From assembly GCA_910577575.1 (NCBI GenBank), contig CAJTOG010000002.1, positions 1-64,000 on the forward strand: a stretch of DNA of 64,000 nt. The letters run 5' to 3'. The notes below the pieces were generated by a model, which ran no database searches, was not told the origin of the DNA, and saw only the letters and a program-made list of their open reading frames with translations. Origin of the DNA: an uncultured Ruminococcus sp. Its GTDB lineage: Bacteria; Bacillota; Clostridia; Oscillospirales; Ruminococcaceae. This document shows, in pieces, positions 8,591 to 17,056 of the stretch (positions are counted from its first letter, which is position 1; every line of letters starts with the position of its first letter). A program made the translations under genes and the position numbers.

Positions 8591-9751
8591 CTACTCCTGA
8601 CTTATAACTATCTTTTCTCTGTAGTCAGCTCCTGCCGGCGATATATTATCAAATGCAAGACTGTAAATATCAGTTGCTCTTGATTCCAACTCCGCAAATC
8701 TGCGGGCAGTACAATTAAGCCTTCCAAGCTTCGCAAGAGACATTCCTACAGGAATTTCTTTTGTTTTCTTAGTAACAGCAAGAATTTCCCTACCCTTCTC
8801 ATTGAATGCAATAATTCTTGCATATGGCGGTAATTCAGAGGCATCAGTTTTTTCGATACCTATCAACAAGGAAAGTATAATTCGCTTTATCCTTGCCATA
8901 GTATAACATTTTGTCTTTACCGATTCAAAAAATTCATTCAGCGAATTTGCCCGATTTCCGTAAATTCTGTCAGAAAGTCCGCCTGTCATGTCATTTGTAC
9001 TGAATAAATCTTCAAATGAAGCAGTCCTTATTCTGTATAATATTATCTTTTCCAGATTTTTAAGCATCGTCGTTCTGGATTCAAGAGCATCTGCCCATAT
9101 TTCAGGAACAAAGTTCCTGGCTGATGAAATATTTTCTCTTATATATGATGCACTTGCAAACTCTTGAAATGTTTCTCTGCTATCATGTGAAGCTCCTGCA
9201 CGTTTTACAGTAAAAGGTTTTATACCCGATTTAAAATATTGCAATGCCCTGAGATATTCAATAGCAAGAATGTTATTGGGCTCTGAAATTATATCAGCTG
9301 TTTCTGTATCTGTTTCCTTAAGTATCCTGCTTATTGCACTGGGATATGTATATCCGTCTTTCATGAGCATTTTTATAGATTCAAGCTGTAAAATTTTATC
9401 AGACTTATTCATTGCAGACACAAGCCTGTCAATATCTCCGCATTCACTGCCAAACGATATTTCATCAATACAGCCCAGACTTTCAAGCAGATAAACTGCT
9501 CCTTTTGCAAAATTTTCAGCCGGTGAAAGACAATAAGCAACAGGAAGCTCAATAACCAAATCAACCCCTGACCTGACAGCAAGTCTTGAACGTGTGAATT
9601 TGTCAAGTACTGCAATATCACCACGCTGAACAAAATTTCCGCTCATTACAGCAACTATATGAGTTGCACCGTTCCTTCTCGTCTGTTCAATCTGATAAGC
9701 GTGTCCGTTATGAAACGGATTGTATTCACATATAATTCCGCTAATTTTCAT
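8591..9751 (-). CDS. tmcAL: tRNA-Met cytidine acetate ligase TmcAL
   Basis: 386 residues from ATG at 9751. It uses acetate and ATP to make N4-acetylcytidine at the wobble position of elongator tRNA-Met. The nucleotidyltransferase HxGH-type motif lies in YNPFHNGH, followed by GNFVQRGD. An upstream in-frame ATG (9778) adds nine residues, but GAGGT is placed correctly only for 9751, where family members begin. It is the first gene of the operon running to rsmI. Confidence 0.92.
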   Translation of the reverse strand: MKISGIICEYNPFHNGHAYQIEQTRRNGATHIVAVMSGNFVQRGDIAVLDKFTRSRLAVRSGVDLVIELPVAYCLSPAENFAKGAVYLLESLGCIDEISFGSECGDIDRLVSAMNKSDKILQLESIKMLMKDGYTYPSAISRILKETDTETADIISEPNNILAIEYLRALQYFKSGIKPFTVKRAGASHDSRETFQEFASASYIRENISSARNFVPEIWADALESRTTMLKNLEKIILYRIRTASFEDLFSTNDMTGGLSDRIYGNRANSLNEFFESVKTKCYTMARIKRIILSLLIGIEKTDASELPPYARIIAFNEKGREILAVTKKTKEIPVGMSLAKLGRLNCTARRFAELESRATDIYSLAFDNISPAGADYREKIVISQE

Positions 9752-9851
9752 TTTACTACCTCTTTTCTTAAATTGCAATAGGTTTTACAGATTTTTAAAA
9801 AATCTTTGGGAAATCAGCACTAAAAAAGCAAAAATAAATTAATTTTTTTAT

Positions 9852-9880
9852 ATTATAACATATACTTAAGAATTTATCAA
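9852..9880 (-). promoter_or_regulatory. sigma-A promoter of the tmcAL-rsmI operon
   Basis: On the minus strand there is TTGATA (9875-9880), a 17-base spacer and TATAAT (9852-9857). It is divergent from the ackA promoter. Confidence 0.7.
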
Positions 9881-9914
9881 TCCATCAGGAATTTAAAAAA
9901 ATTGTAAAAAACAC

Positions 9915-9942
9915 TTGCATTTTTCTGAAAATAGTATATAAT
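9915..9942 (+). promoter_or_regulatory. sigma-A promoter of ackA
   Basis: TTGCAT (9915-9920), 16-base spacer and TATAAT (9937-9942). The ribosome binding site GAAAGGA follows at 9964. Confidence 0.65.
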
Positions 9943-9980
9943 AATAATATAGAAAATTTATTTGAAAGGATTTTTAAATC

Positions 9981-11180
9981 ATGATTATTTTAGTTGTTAA
10001 TGCCGGAAGCTCATCTCTTAAATATCAGCTTATTGATATGGCTGACGAAAGTGTTATTGCAAAAGGCAACTGCGACAGAATCGGCATTGATGGTCACATC
10101 GCCCATAAAACTGCCGATGGCAGAGAACTTAATGAAGATTGCACATTTCCTACACACACAGAAGCTTTTATGAAACTTGTTGAAGCTCTCACAACAGGAG
10201 AAGCTAAGGTTATTGACAGTATGGACGCCATTTCTGCCGTAGGTCATCGTATTGTACAGGGTGCAGATGTTTTTGACAAATCTGTTCTTGTTACTGATGA
10301 AGTCATAGATAAAATTGATGAACTCCGTGAACTTGCTCCGGTACATAATCATGCCCACGCACTTGCCCTCCGTGCCTGCAAAAGTGTAATTCCTGAAAAC
10401 GTTCCACAGGTTGTCGTATTTGATACAGCTTTCCACCAGACAATGCCTCCGAAAGCATATATGTTCGGTCTCCCATATGACGACTATGAAACTCTCCATG
10501 TAAGAAAATACGGTTTCCACGGTACTTCACACCGTTTTGTTTCTGCTGCTCTTGCCGAAGCTATGGGCAAGGACATCAAAGACCTCAAGATTGTTTCATG
10601 TCATCTCGGAAACGGTTCATCTATAACTGCTGTCAACGGCGGAAAATCTGTTGACACCTCTATGGGATTTACTCCTCTTGACGGTGTTGTTATGGGTACA
10701 CGCACAGGTTCAGTTGACCCTTCTGCTGTAACTTTTGTTGCTCAGAAGCATGGATTTACACCTTCTGAAATGAGCGACTATATGAATAAAAAGTCCGGAT
10801 TCCTCGGGGTTTCAGGCGTTGGCTCAGATAACCGTGATATTACAGAAGCTGCTGAACACGGCAACAAGAGAGCAAAGCTTGTATCCGATATGCTCGTATA
10901 TGAAATCAAGAAATATATCGGCTCTTATGCTGCTGCCATGAATGGTCTTGATGCTGTATTGTTTACAGGCGGTATAGGTGAAAATGCTTATGATGTACGT
11001 GCAGAAGTATGTAAAAATATGGAATTTTTCGGAATCAAACTCGACGAATCAGTAAATGACGGTCTACGTGGAAAGCTTACCAAAATTTCCGCTCCCGATT
11101 CAAAAGTTGAAGTCTGGGTAGTTCCGACAAACGAAGAACTTCTTATTGCAAGAGATACACTCGCCCTTATTTCAAAATAA
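9981..11180 (+). CDS. ackA: acetate kinase
   Basis: 399 residues, the normal length. It interconverts acetyl phosphate and acetate, giving ATP in fermentation. The ASKHA-fold motifs are clear: VNAGSSSLKYQL at the start, HGTSHRFV, CHLGNGSS, GFTPLDG and FTGGIGENA near the end. The phosphotransacetylase gene, often adjacent, is not in this window. It stands alone between a promoter and a terminator. Confidence 0.97.
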   Translation: MIILVVNAGSSSLKYQLIDMADESVIAKGNCDRIGIDGHIAHKTADGRELNEDCTFPTHTEAFMKLVEALTTGEAKVIDSMDAISAVGHRIVQGADVFDKSVLVTDEVIDKIDELRELAPVHNHAHALALRACKSVIPENVPQVVVFDTAFHQTMPPKAYMFGLPYDDYETLHVRKYGFHGTSHRFVSAALAEAMGKDIKDLKIVSCHLGNGSSITAVNGGKSVDTSMGFTPLDGVVMGTRTGSVDPSAVTFVAQKHGFTPSEMSDYMNKKSGFLGVSGVGSDNRDITEAAEHGNKRAKLVSDMLVYEIKKYIGSYAAAMNGLDAVLFTGGIGENAYDVRAEVCKNMEFFGIKLDESVNDGLRGKLTKISAPDSKVEVWVVPTNEELLIARDTLALISK

Positions 11181-11190
11181 AAAATCATAA

Positions 11191-11220
11191 GTCGGCTGAA
11201 AAAAATTCAGCCGGCTTTTT
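11191..11220 (+). terminator. intrinsic terminator of ackA
   Basis: A stem of 11191-11200 with 11206-11215 (one G-T pair) is followed by a T run. The stop codon of the convergent P-type ATPase gene lies inside it. Confidence 0.8.
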
Positions 11221-13570
11221 TTATTTTTTCAATAATTACAGTCAGATACCTTAATGTAGGCTCTGCTATTATTGAAAAATTAACACATAAAAGAATACAT
11301 TGTACTGACATTCCTGATATACCGAAAAATCCGCCTAAAAACAACATACTGAAAGTCAGGCAAAGTCCGCAGACTATCCATATTATCCATTTTATCGCAT
11401 TCATAGGTCTGCTTATTCTGAATAATATCATCATTCCCACAACGCTCAGCAATATAGTTGAAGCGGTTGAAATATCTTCCTGTCCTGATTCAAAGATATT
11501 TCCGAAAATTATCATAGCTCCTACTATTATGGCATCAGTTATTCCTGCCGGCAATGCCTTTATTAAAATATTTGTCATGAATTTGCCTTTTATCAAATCC
11601 CTGTTAGGTATCTGGGAAAGACAAAATCCCGGAAATCCTATAGTGAACAGGCTTATCAATGATATATGGGCAGGTTTAAGCGGATATGTGATACCGAAAA
11701 ATATTGAAATCACAGACATGAGCAAGGAGAAGATATTCTTAACCAGAAATAGACTTCCTGAACGCTCAAGATTATTTACAACCTTGCGTCCCTCCATTAC
11801 AACATCAGGCATTTTAGCAAAATCAGATTCCAGCAAAACAAGCTGGGAAGCCTGTGCCGCCGCTTCGCTTCCTGAAGCCATGGCAACAGAACAGTCCGCA
11901 TCTTTCAATGCAAGAACATCATTGACACCATCCCCTGTCATTGCAACAGTTCTTCCCGATTTTTTCAATGCACGGACAAATTTTCTTTTCTGTTCAGGGG
12001 TTACACGTCCAAAAACCGTATAATTCAAAACTGCACTTTCTATTGCCTCATCAGTTTTAAGCGTTGAGGCATCTATATAATTTCCTGCATTTTTTATTCC
12101 TGCCTGCTCCGCAATCTTAGAAACAGTTATGGGATTATCTCCCGAAATAACTTTGATTTCAACATCCTGTTCTTCAAAAAATCTGAAAGTTTCAGGTGCA
12201 TTTTTTCTTATCGGATTTGCAATTATAATAAATCCTAACGGAGCTGTGGTTTCAGTAAGCTCCTTACCGTCAACATGACCCGAATATCTGCCGAATACAA
12301 GCACTCGCTGACCCATTTTACTATGCTTTTCGATAAGTTCAGTATAATCGGATATTTTGTCCTTCAGTATAAATTCAGGTGCTCCAAGAATATATGTTCC
12401 GTTATTAAATGAAGTACTGCTGTATTTGAATTCTGATGAAAACCCTGTATATGATTCAATTTTTTTGCCTGTAGGACTATTGAAATGATTTTTTATTGCA
12501 ATCATTGTAGCATTGTCTGCTGACTGTGCCGATGCAAAGTCGCTTATCAGGAAATTCAATTCATCTTCTGATATTTCCCCGACAGGCATTGCTGATATAA
12601 CACTCATCCGCCCTTCTGTTATAGTGCCTGTCTTATCAACACACAGAACATCAACTCTTGCAAGCGTTTCAATACACTTCATATCATGAACAAGAACCTT
12701 GTTTGATGCAAGTCTCAATGTGCTTATTGCAAGGGTTGTACTGGCAAGCAGGAAAAGTCCCTCCGGAATCATGCCAAGTACAGCCGCAACCATAGCCTGT
12801 ATACTGCTACTTGTGTCATTAAATTCAAGATAATGTTGCTGATAAAATAATAACAAACCTATAGGAATAATCATAAATCCTGCAATTTTCACTATTTTAT
12901 CAAGTGAGCGAATCATTTCCGACTGCTCGCCCTTTTTGGACTTTTTTGCCTGTATCGTAAGACGTGAAATATAGGATTCTGCTCCAACTTTTTCTAGTCT
13001 TGCACGGCATGAACCTGATACTATAAAGCTTCCTGACATGAGAATGTCACCGTTTTTCTTGTATATCTCATCAGATTCACCGGTTAAAAGCGATTCATTG
13101 ACTGCAACGTTTCCATCAATTATGACAGCGTCCGCACTTATCTGATTTCCTGCACGGAATATAGCTATATCATCAAGAACAACATCTTTCGAGGGCAGTG
13201 AAATCTCTTTGCCATCACGCATAACGGAAGTTTCAGGTGCATTCATCATGGAAAGCTTGTCCAGTACACTTTTTGAACGCATTTCCTGAATTATGCCTAT
13301 AAGAGTATTCGCAATAATGATAGGCATAAAAGTTAAATCCCTGTAAGTACCTGCATAGATTATCAATCCTGCCAAAATTAAAAATATAAAATTGAAATAT
13401 GTGAAAGTATTGTCAGCAATTATCTCCCATACTGATTTTGACGGCGGTTCGGCAGGTGTATTGCTAAGTCCTGCGTTGCGGCGTTCCTTAGCCTGCCCAG
13501 AGGTAAGACCCTTATCCGCATCAGGATTGAGACGCTCAGGAGTTTTTATATTGTAAATTATTTTTTTCAT
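11207..13570 (-). CDS. cation-translocating P-type ATPase
   Basis: 787 residues. The phosphorylation motif DKTGTIT has its Asp at 312, the actuator motif is LLTGES at about 161, and TGDGVNDVLALKDAD marks the hinge. Transmembrane pairs occur at about 50-100 and 227-285 (with the ion-site PEGL), and four to six follow near the C-terminus. It resembles CtpE-like Firmicutes and actinobacterial pumps, for which calcium is the best-supported ion; substrate here is inference. It has its own promoter and converges on ackA. Confidence 0.88.
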   Translation of the reverse strand: MKKIIYNIKTPERLNPDADKGLTSGQAKERRNAGLSNTPAEPPSKSVWEIIADNTFTYFNFIFLILAGLIIYAGTYRDLTFMPIIIANTLIGIIQEMRSKSVLDKLSMMNAPETSVMRDGKEISLPSKDVVLDDIAIFRAGNQISADAVIIDGNVAVNESLLTGESDEIYKKNGDILMSGSFIVSGSCRARLEKVGAESYISRLTIQAKKSKKGEQSEMIRSLDKIVKIAGFMIIPIGLLLFYQQHYLEFNDTSSSIQAMVAAVLGMIPEGLFLLASTTLAISTLRLASNKVLVHDMKCIETLARVDVLCVDKTGTITEGRMSVISAMPVGEISEDELNFLISDFASAQSADNATMIAIKNHFNSPTGKKIESYTGFSSEFKYSSTSFNNGTYILGAPEFILKDKISDYTELIEKHSKMGQRVLVFGRYSGHVDGKELTETTAPLGFIIIANPIRKNAPETFRFFEEQDVEIKVISGDNPITVSKIAEQAGIKNAGNYIDASTLKTDEAIESAVLNYTVFGRVTPEQKRKFVRALKKSGRTVAMTGDGVNDVLALKDADCSVAMASGSEAAAQASQLVLLESDFAKMPDVVMEGRKVVNNLERSGSLFLVKNIFSLLMSVISIFFGITYPLKPAHISLISLFTIGFPGFCLSQIPNRDLIKGKFMTNILIKALPAGITDAIIVGAMIIFGNIFESGQEDISTASTILLSVVGMMILFRISRPMNAIKWIIWIVCGLCLTFSMLFLGGFFGISGMSVQCILLCVNFSIIAEPTLRYLTVIIEKIKKAG

Positions 13571-13600
13571 AGTTTCTCCTTGAAAAAATTGTCGATATAT

Positions 13601-13629
13601 ATTATAACATATTTCCGAAAAAATTTCAA
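13601..13629 (-). promoter_or_regulatory. sigma-A promoter of the P-type ATPase gene
   Basis: On the minus strand there is TTGAAA (13624-13629), a 17-base spacer and TATAAT (13601-13606). AAGGAG follows before the ATG. Confidence 0.7.
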
Positions 13630-13666
13630 CTGCTTTAATATTGCCCCGAATACTTTCAGCTATTCA

Positions 13667-13695
13667 TTGACAAATATTAAAATCAATGCTATAAT
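13667..13695 (+). promoter_or_regulatory. sigma-A promoter of the maf unit
   Basis: Consensus TTGACA (13667-13672), 17-base spacer and consensus TATAAT (13690-13695). It lies inside an upstream in-frame extension of maf, which shows that the gene starts later, at 13727. Confidence 0.85.
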
Positions 13696-13726
13696 ATTAA
13701 TTAAGATTTATAAAAAGGAGTTTTCT

Positions 13727-14299
13727 ATGAGTATTATCCTTGCTTCCGCTTCACCCCGCAGGCGTGAACTGATGAAATTGATTACCGATAATTTTACTGC
13801 TGTTGCTGTTGACGCTGACGAAACAATTCCGGAAAATATTGATATATTAAAGGCATCAGAGTATCTTGCAAAAATCAAAGCAAAATCAGCAGTTGAGAAA
13901 TTTCCCAAAAATATCATAATTGGCTGTGACACTACTGTTATATGTGATAACAGAATACTCGGTAAACCTAAAGATAAGAATGAATGCCGTGAATTTATGA
14001 AAATGCTTTCAGGCCGCACTCATCAGGTTGCGACAGGGTGCTGTATCATGAATAAGAATGTTATGAGTTCCTTTACGGTTATTACTGATGTAATCTTCAG
14101 GCAACTTTCAGATGCCGAAATAGAAACATATATTTCTACCGATGAACCGTATGACAAGGCAGGCGGTTACGGTATACAGGGCAAAGGCTCACTGTTGATT
14201 GAAAAAATCAACGGCGATTATTTCAATGTTGTAGGACTTCCTGTTTCAAAACTTAATCAGGAGCTTAATGCATTTTATAAATATATATTAAAATTTTAA
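13727..14299 (+). CDS. maf: Maf nucleotide pyrophosphatase
   Basis: 190 residues from ATG at 13727, which has AAAAAGGAG in place. An in-frame ATG at 13580 is ruled out because the promoter lies after it. The protein starts SIILASASPRRREL, the Maf signature, with further conserved GCDTTV and GYGIQGKG segments. Maf proteins hydrolyse dTTP, UTP and modified nucleotides. It is first in a run of four plus-strand genes with short gaps. Confidence 0.93.
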   Translation: MSIILASASPRRRELMKLITDNFTAVAVDADETIPENIDILKASEYLAKIKAKSAVEKFPKNIIIGCDTTVICDNRILGKPKDKNECREFMKMLSGRTHQVATGCCIMNKNVMSSFTVITDVIFRQLSDAEIETYISTDEPYDKAGGYGIQGKGSLLIEKINGDYFNVVGLPVSKLNQELNAFYKYILKF

Positions 14300-14317
14300 A
14301 CTGAAGGAGAAATTACT

Positions 14318-15580
14318 ATGAACAGAACAGCTTTTCACAATGCGGATATTCTTATCCCGAATGAATCAATTGATATGAATAAATGGGCGGTTATTGCCTG
14401 CGACCAGTATACGAGCGAACCGGAATACTGGGATGCTGTAAAAAACACAGTTGATGTCAATCCATCATCATTAAATTTGATTCTCCCCGAAATATATCTT
14501 GAAAATGAAGATGTAGAAAACAGAATCAATGACATTCATGAAAATATGGATAAATATATCAGTGAAGGAATCTTTACTGAATATAAAAATGCTATGATTT
14601 ACGTTGAAAGAATCCAAAGCAACGGAATTGTCCGCAAAGGTTTAATCGGTACTATAGACCTTGAGGAATACGATTTCTCTAAGGGAAGCACATCTCAGGT
14701 ACGTGCCACCGAAGCTACAGTTATTGAACGTATTCCGCCGAGAATCAAAGTCAGACAGGGTGCGTCTCTTGAACTTCCTCATATTATGATTCTTATTGAT
14801 GACCCTAATAATACTGTAATTGAATCAGTTGACAAATCAGCTATGACAAAGCTTTACGATACTGAACTCATGCAGAACGGCGGAAGTATAAGCGGTTATC
14901 TTGTTGATGAAGCAGAACAGGAACGTATTGACTCTGCACTCTCCGCACTTGCCAAGCCTGATACTTTCAACAAAAAATATAATCTTACTGACTCTCCGGT
15001 ACTTCTGTATGCTATGGGCGACGGCAATCACTCACTCGCTACTGCCAAGGAATTTTATGAACAACTTAAAAAGTCAAATCCCGATAAGGATTTTTCAAAT
15101 CACCCTGCCCGATATGCACTTGCTGAAATAGTGAATCTCCACAGCGATGCACTTAAATTTGAAGCTATTTACCGTCTTGTGTATGATGTTGACTGCAACA
15201 AGCTTATATCAGGACTTACAGAAACTCTTGCACTTTCTGAAAATGAATCTGAACAGTGGGTTGAGATTATATGCAAGGAAGAGGACAAAAAACTGTACAT
15301 CCACAATACAAGTTCAAATCTTTCTGTTGGCTCGCTTCAGAACTATCTTGATAAATATATTAATGAAAATGGCGGTAAAATTGACTATATCCACGGCATT
15401 GAAAATGTCAGGTCACTTGCCGGAAAACATAACGGTATCGCATTTATTCTGCCTGACATGGATAAATCACAGCTTTTCCCGACCGTTATAAAAGACGGTG
15501 CATTGCCAAGAAAAACTTTCTCTATGGGTCATGCTGACGATAAGAGATTCTATATTGAGGCAAGAAAAATATCTGAATAA
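14318..15580 (+). CDS. DUF1015 family protein
   Basis: 420 residues, full length for the COG4198 family. The N-terminus has the conserved WAVIACDQYTSEPEYW segment and the centre has GDGNHSLATAKE. No signal peptide or membrane segment is seen. The molecular function of this family is not established to my knowledge. It lies 18 bases after maf with GAAGGAG upstream, so it is probably co-transcribed. Confidence 0.85.
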   Translation: MNRTAFHNADILIPNESIDMNKWAVIACDQYTSEPEYWDAVKNTVDVNPSSLNLILPEIYLENEDVENRINDIHENMDKYISEGIFTEYKNAMIYVERIQSNGIVRKGLIGTIDLEEYDFSKGSTSQVRATEATVIERIPPRIKVRQGASLELPHIMILIDDPNNTVIESVDKSAMTKLYDTELMQNGGSISGYLVDEAEQERIDSALSALAKPDTFNKKYNLTDSPVLLYAMGDGNHSLATAKEFYEQLKKSNPDKDFSNHPARYALAEIVNLHSDALKFEAIYRLVYDVDCNKLISGLTETLALSENESEQWVEIICKEEDKKLYIHNTSSNLSVGSLQNYLDKYINENGGKIDYIHGIENVRSLAGKHNGIAFILPDMDKSQLFPTVIKDGALPRKTFSMGHADDKRFYIEARKISE

Positions 15581-15592
15581 GAGGAACAAAAA

Positions 15593-16150
15593 ATGAAATT
15601 ACATTATGCAGGTAAATACAGCGGAAATCTTGAATCTCTTCCGAAACGTGAACATCATGAAAATTCTGTGCAGTTCAAAGAACCGGATGATATGAAAAAA
15701 TTTGCCGTCATAATTAACATACTGGGAATTATAATAACTGCTGTTCTTGTGTTTACAGTTACCTATATATCAAGAGAGAATCTGAGTTTTACAGGAATTA
15801 TTATTGCACTTCTTTCTTTAATTCCGCATGAATTTCTGCATGCCCTGTGTTTCAAGAAAGATGTCTATATGTATAATAACTTAAAACATGGTATGATGTT
15901 TGTTGTTGGTACTGAAGATATGAGTAAATCCCATTTCATTTTTATGAGCCTCTGTCCTAATATAGTTTTCGGATTTATTCCGTTTGCCATTTTTCTTATT
16001 TTTCCAAATCTCATATTTTTCGGAACTCTCGGAGCTTTGGCTATAGGAATGGGTGCAGGTGATTATCTGAATGTATTTTATACATTAACACAGGTTCCAA
16101 AGGGTGCAAAAGTTTATAACTCAGGTTTTCACAGCTATTGGTATAAATGA
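15593..16150 (+). CDS. DUF3267-like membrane metalloprotease-like protein
   Basis: 185 residues. Four probable membrane helices occur (about 36-57, 62-82, 115-145 and 148-165). The HExxH zinc motif is PHEFLHALCF near residue 80, typical of DUF3267 proteins, which resemble site-2-type zincins. A second conserved acidic ligand cannot be fixed from sequence alone; GDYLN near 161 is a candidate. Substrate unknown. It follows the DUF1015 gene by 12 bases. Confidence 0.75.
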   Translation: MKLHYAGKYSGNLESLPKREHHENSVQFKEPDDMKKFAVIINILGIIITAVLVFTVTYISRENLSFTGIIIALLSLIPHEFLHALCFKKDVYMYNNLKHGMMFVVGTEDMSKSHFIFMSLCPNIVFGFIPFAIFLIFPNLIFFGTLGALAIGMGAGDYLNVFYTLTQVPKGAKVYNSGFHSYWYK

Positions 16151-16156
16151 CAAAAA

Positions 16157-16178
16157 ACACCGTCCATATGGACGGTGT
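16157..16178. promoter_or_regulatory. 22-bp perfect palindrome before the patatin gene
   Basis: Positions 16157-16167 are the exact reverse complement of 16168-16178. It lies seven bases after the DUF3267 stop and just upstream of the patatin-gene ribosome binding site. In RNA it gives a strong hairpin, but no T run follows on the plus strand. It may be an operator, an mRNA-processing or stability hairpin, or a minus-direction terminator (six A's precede it on the plus strand). Confidence 0.6.
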
Positions 16179-16198
16179 ATCATATAGGAGGGCTTTTT

Positions 16199-17056
16199 AT
16201 GAAAAAAGGTCTTGTTTTAGAGGGCGGAGCAATGCGTGGACTTTTTTCCGCCGGAGTAATGGACGTTTTAATGGAAAATAATCTGATTTTCGATGGTGCT
16301 GTCGGAGTTTCAGCAGGTGCTTGTTTCGGATGCAACTATAAATCAGGTCAGAAGGGTCGTGTAATAAGGTATAATCTGCGTTTTTGCCGCGACAGAAGAT
16401 ATTGCAGTGTTAAATCTCTTATAACTACAGGTAATATATTCGGAGCTGAATTTTGCTATCATACTATTCCCGATAAGCTTGATGTTTTTGACAGTGAAAC
16501 ATTTGAAAAAAATCCTATGGAATTTTTTGTTGTTGCAACTGATATTGAAACAGGTAAAGCAGTTTACCATAGAATGAGCAAAGCAAATTATTATGAACTT
16601 GAATGGATACGTGCATCAGCGTCAATGCCATTGGCATCAAAAATTACAGAAATCAATGGCAGAAAATTTCTTGACGGCAGTATTGCTGATTCCATACCCC
16701 TGAAATTTATGGAATCAATGGGATATGATAAAAATATAGTTATACTTACCCAACCAAGAAATTTCATAAAAACGCAGAACAAAAATCTTTCTTTAATAAG
16801 AAAAACTTACAGAAAATATCCCGCATTTGTTAAATCATTTGAAAATCGTCCTGAAATGTATAACAACGAACTGAATTTTATACGCAAATCAGAAAGTGAA
16901 GGCAGAGCATTTGTCATAGCTCCGCCAGAAAAACTACCGATTGGTCATATCGAACATAATCCCAACAAACTTCTTGAAGTATATAGAATCGGAAGAAAAA
17001 CCGCACTTTCCATAATTGATGACATAATTGATTTTTTAAACTGCAACCCCCTTTGA
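16199..17056 (+). CDS. patatin-like phospholipase (YjjU-like)
   Basis: 285 residues from ATG at 16199, directly after AGGAGGG. An in-frame ATG at 16175 lies within the palindrome region and is unlikely. The oxyanion loop is GGAMRG, the nucleophile Ser38 is in GVSAG and the partner Asp159 is in LDGSIADS, the patatin Ser-Asp dyad. No signal peptide is present, so action at the cytoplasmic membrane is inferred. Its 3' end overlaps the convergent clpC-like gene by 21 bases. Confidence 0.88.
   Translation: MKKGLVLEGGAMRGLFSAGVMDVLMENNLIFDGAVGVSAGACFGCNYKSGQKGRVIRYNLRFCRDRRYCSVKSLITTGNIFGAEFCYHTIPDKLDVFDSETFEKNPMEFFVVATDIETGKAVYHRMSKANYYELEWIRASASMPLASKITEINGRKFLDGSIADSIPLKFMESMGYDKNIVILTQPRNFIKTQNKNLSLIRKTYRKYPAFVKSFENRPEMYNNELNFIRKSESEGRAFVIAPPEKLPIGHIEHNPNKLLEVYRIGRKTALSIIDDIIDFLNCNPL

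Noticed and set aside
13580..13726. N-terminal extension of Maf
   Set aside because: The consensus promoter at 13667-13695 lies inside it, so the mRNA starts too late to encode it.
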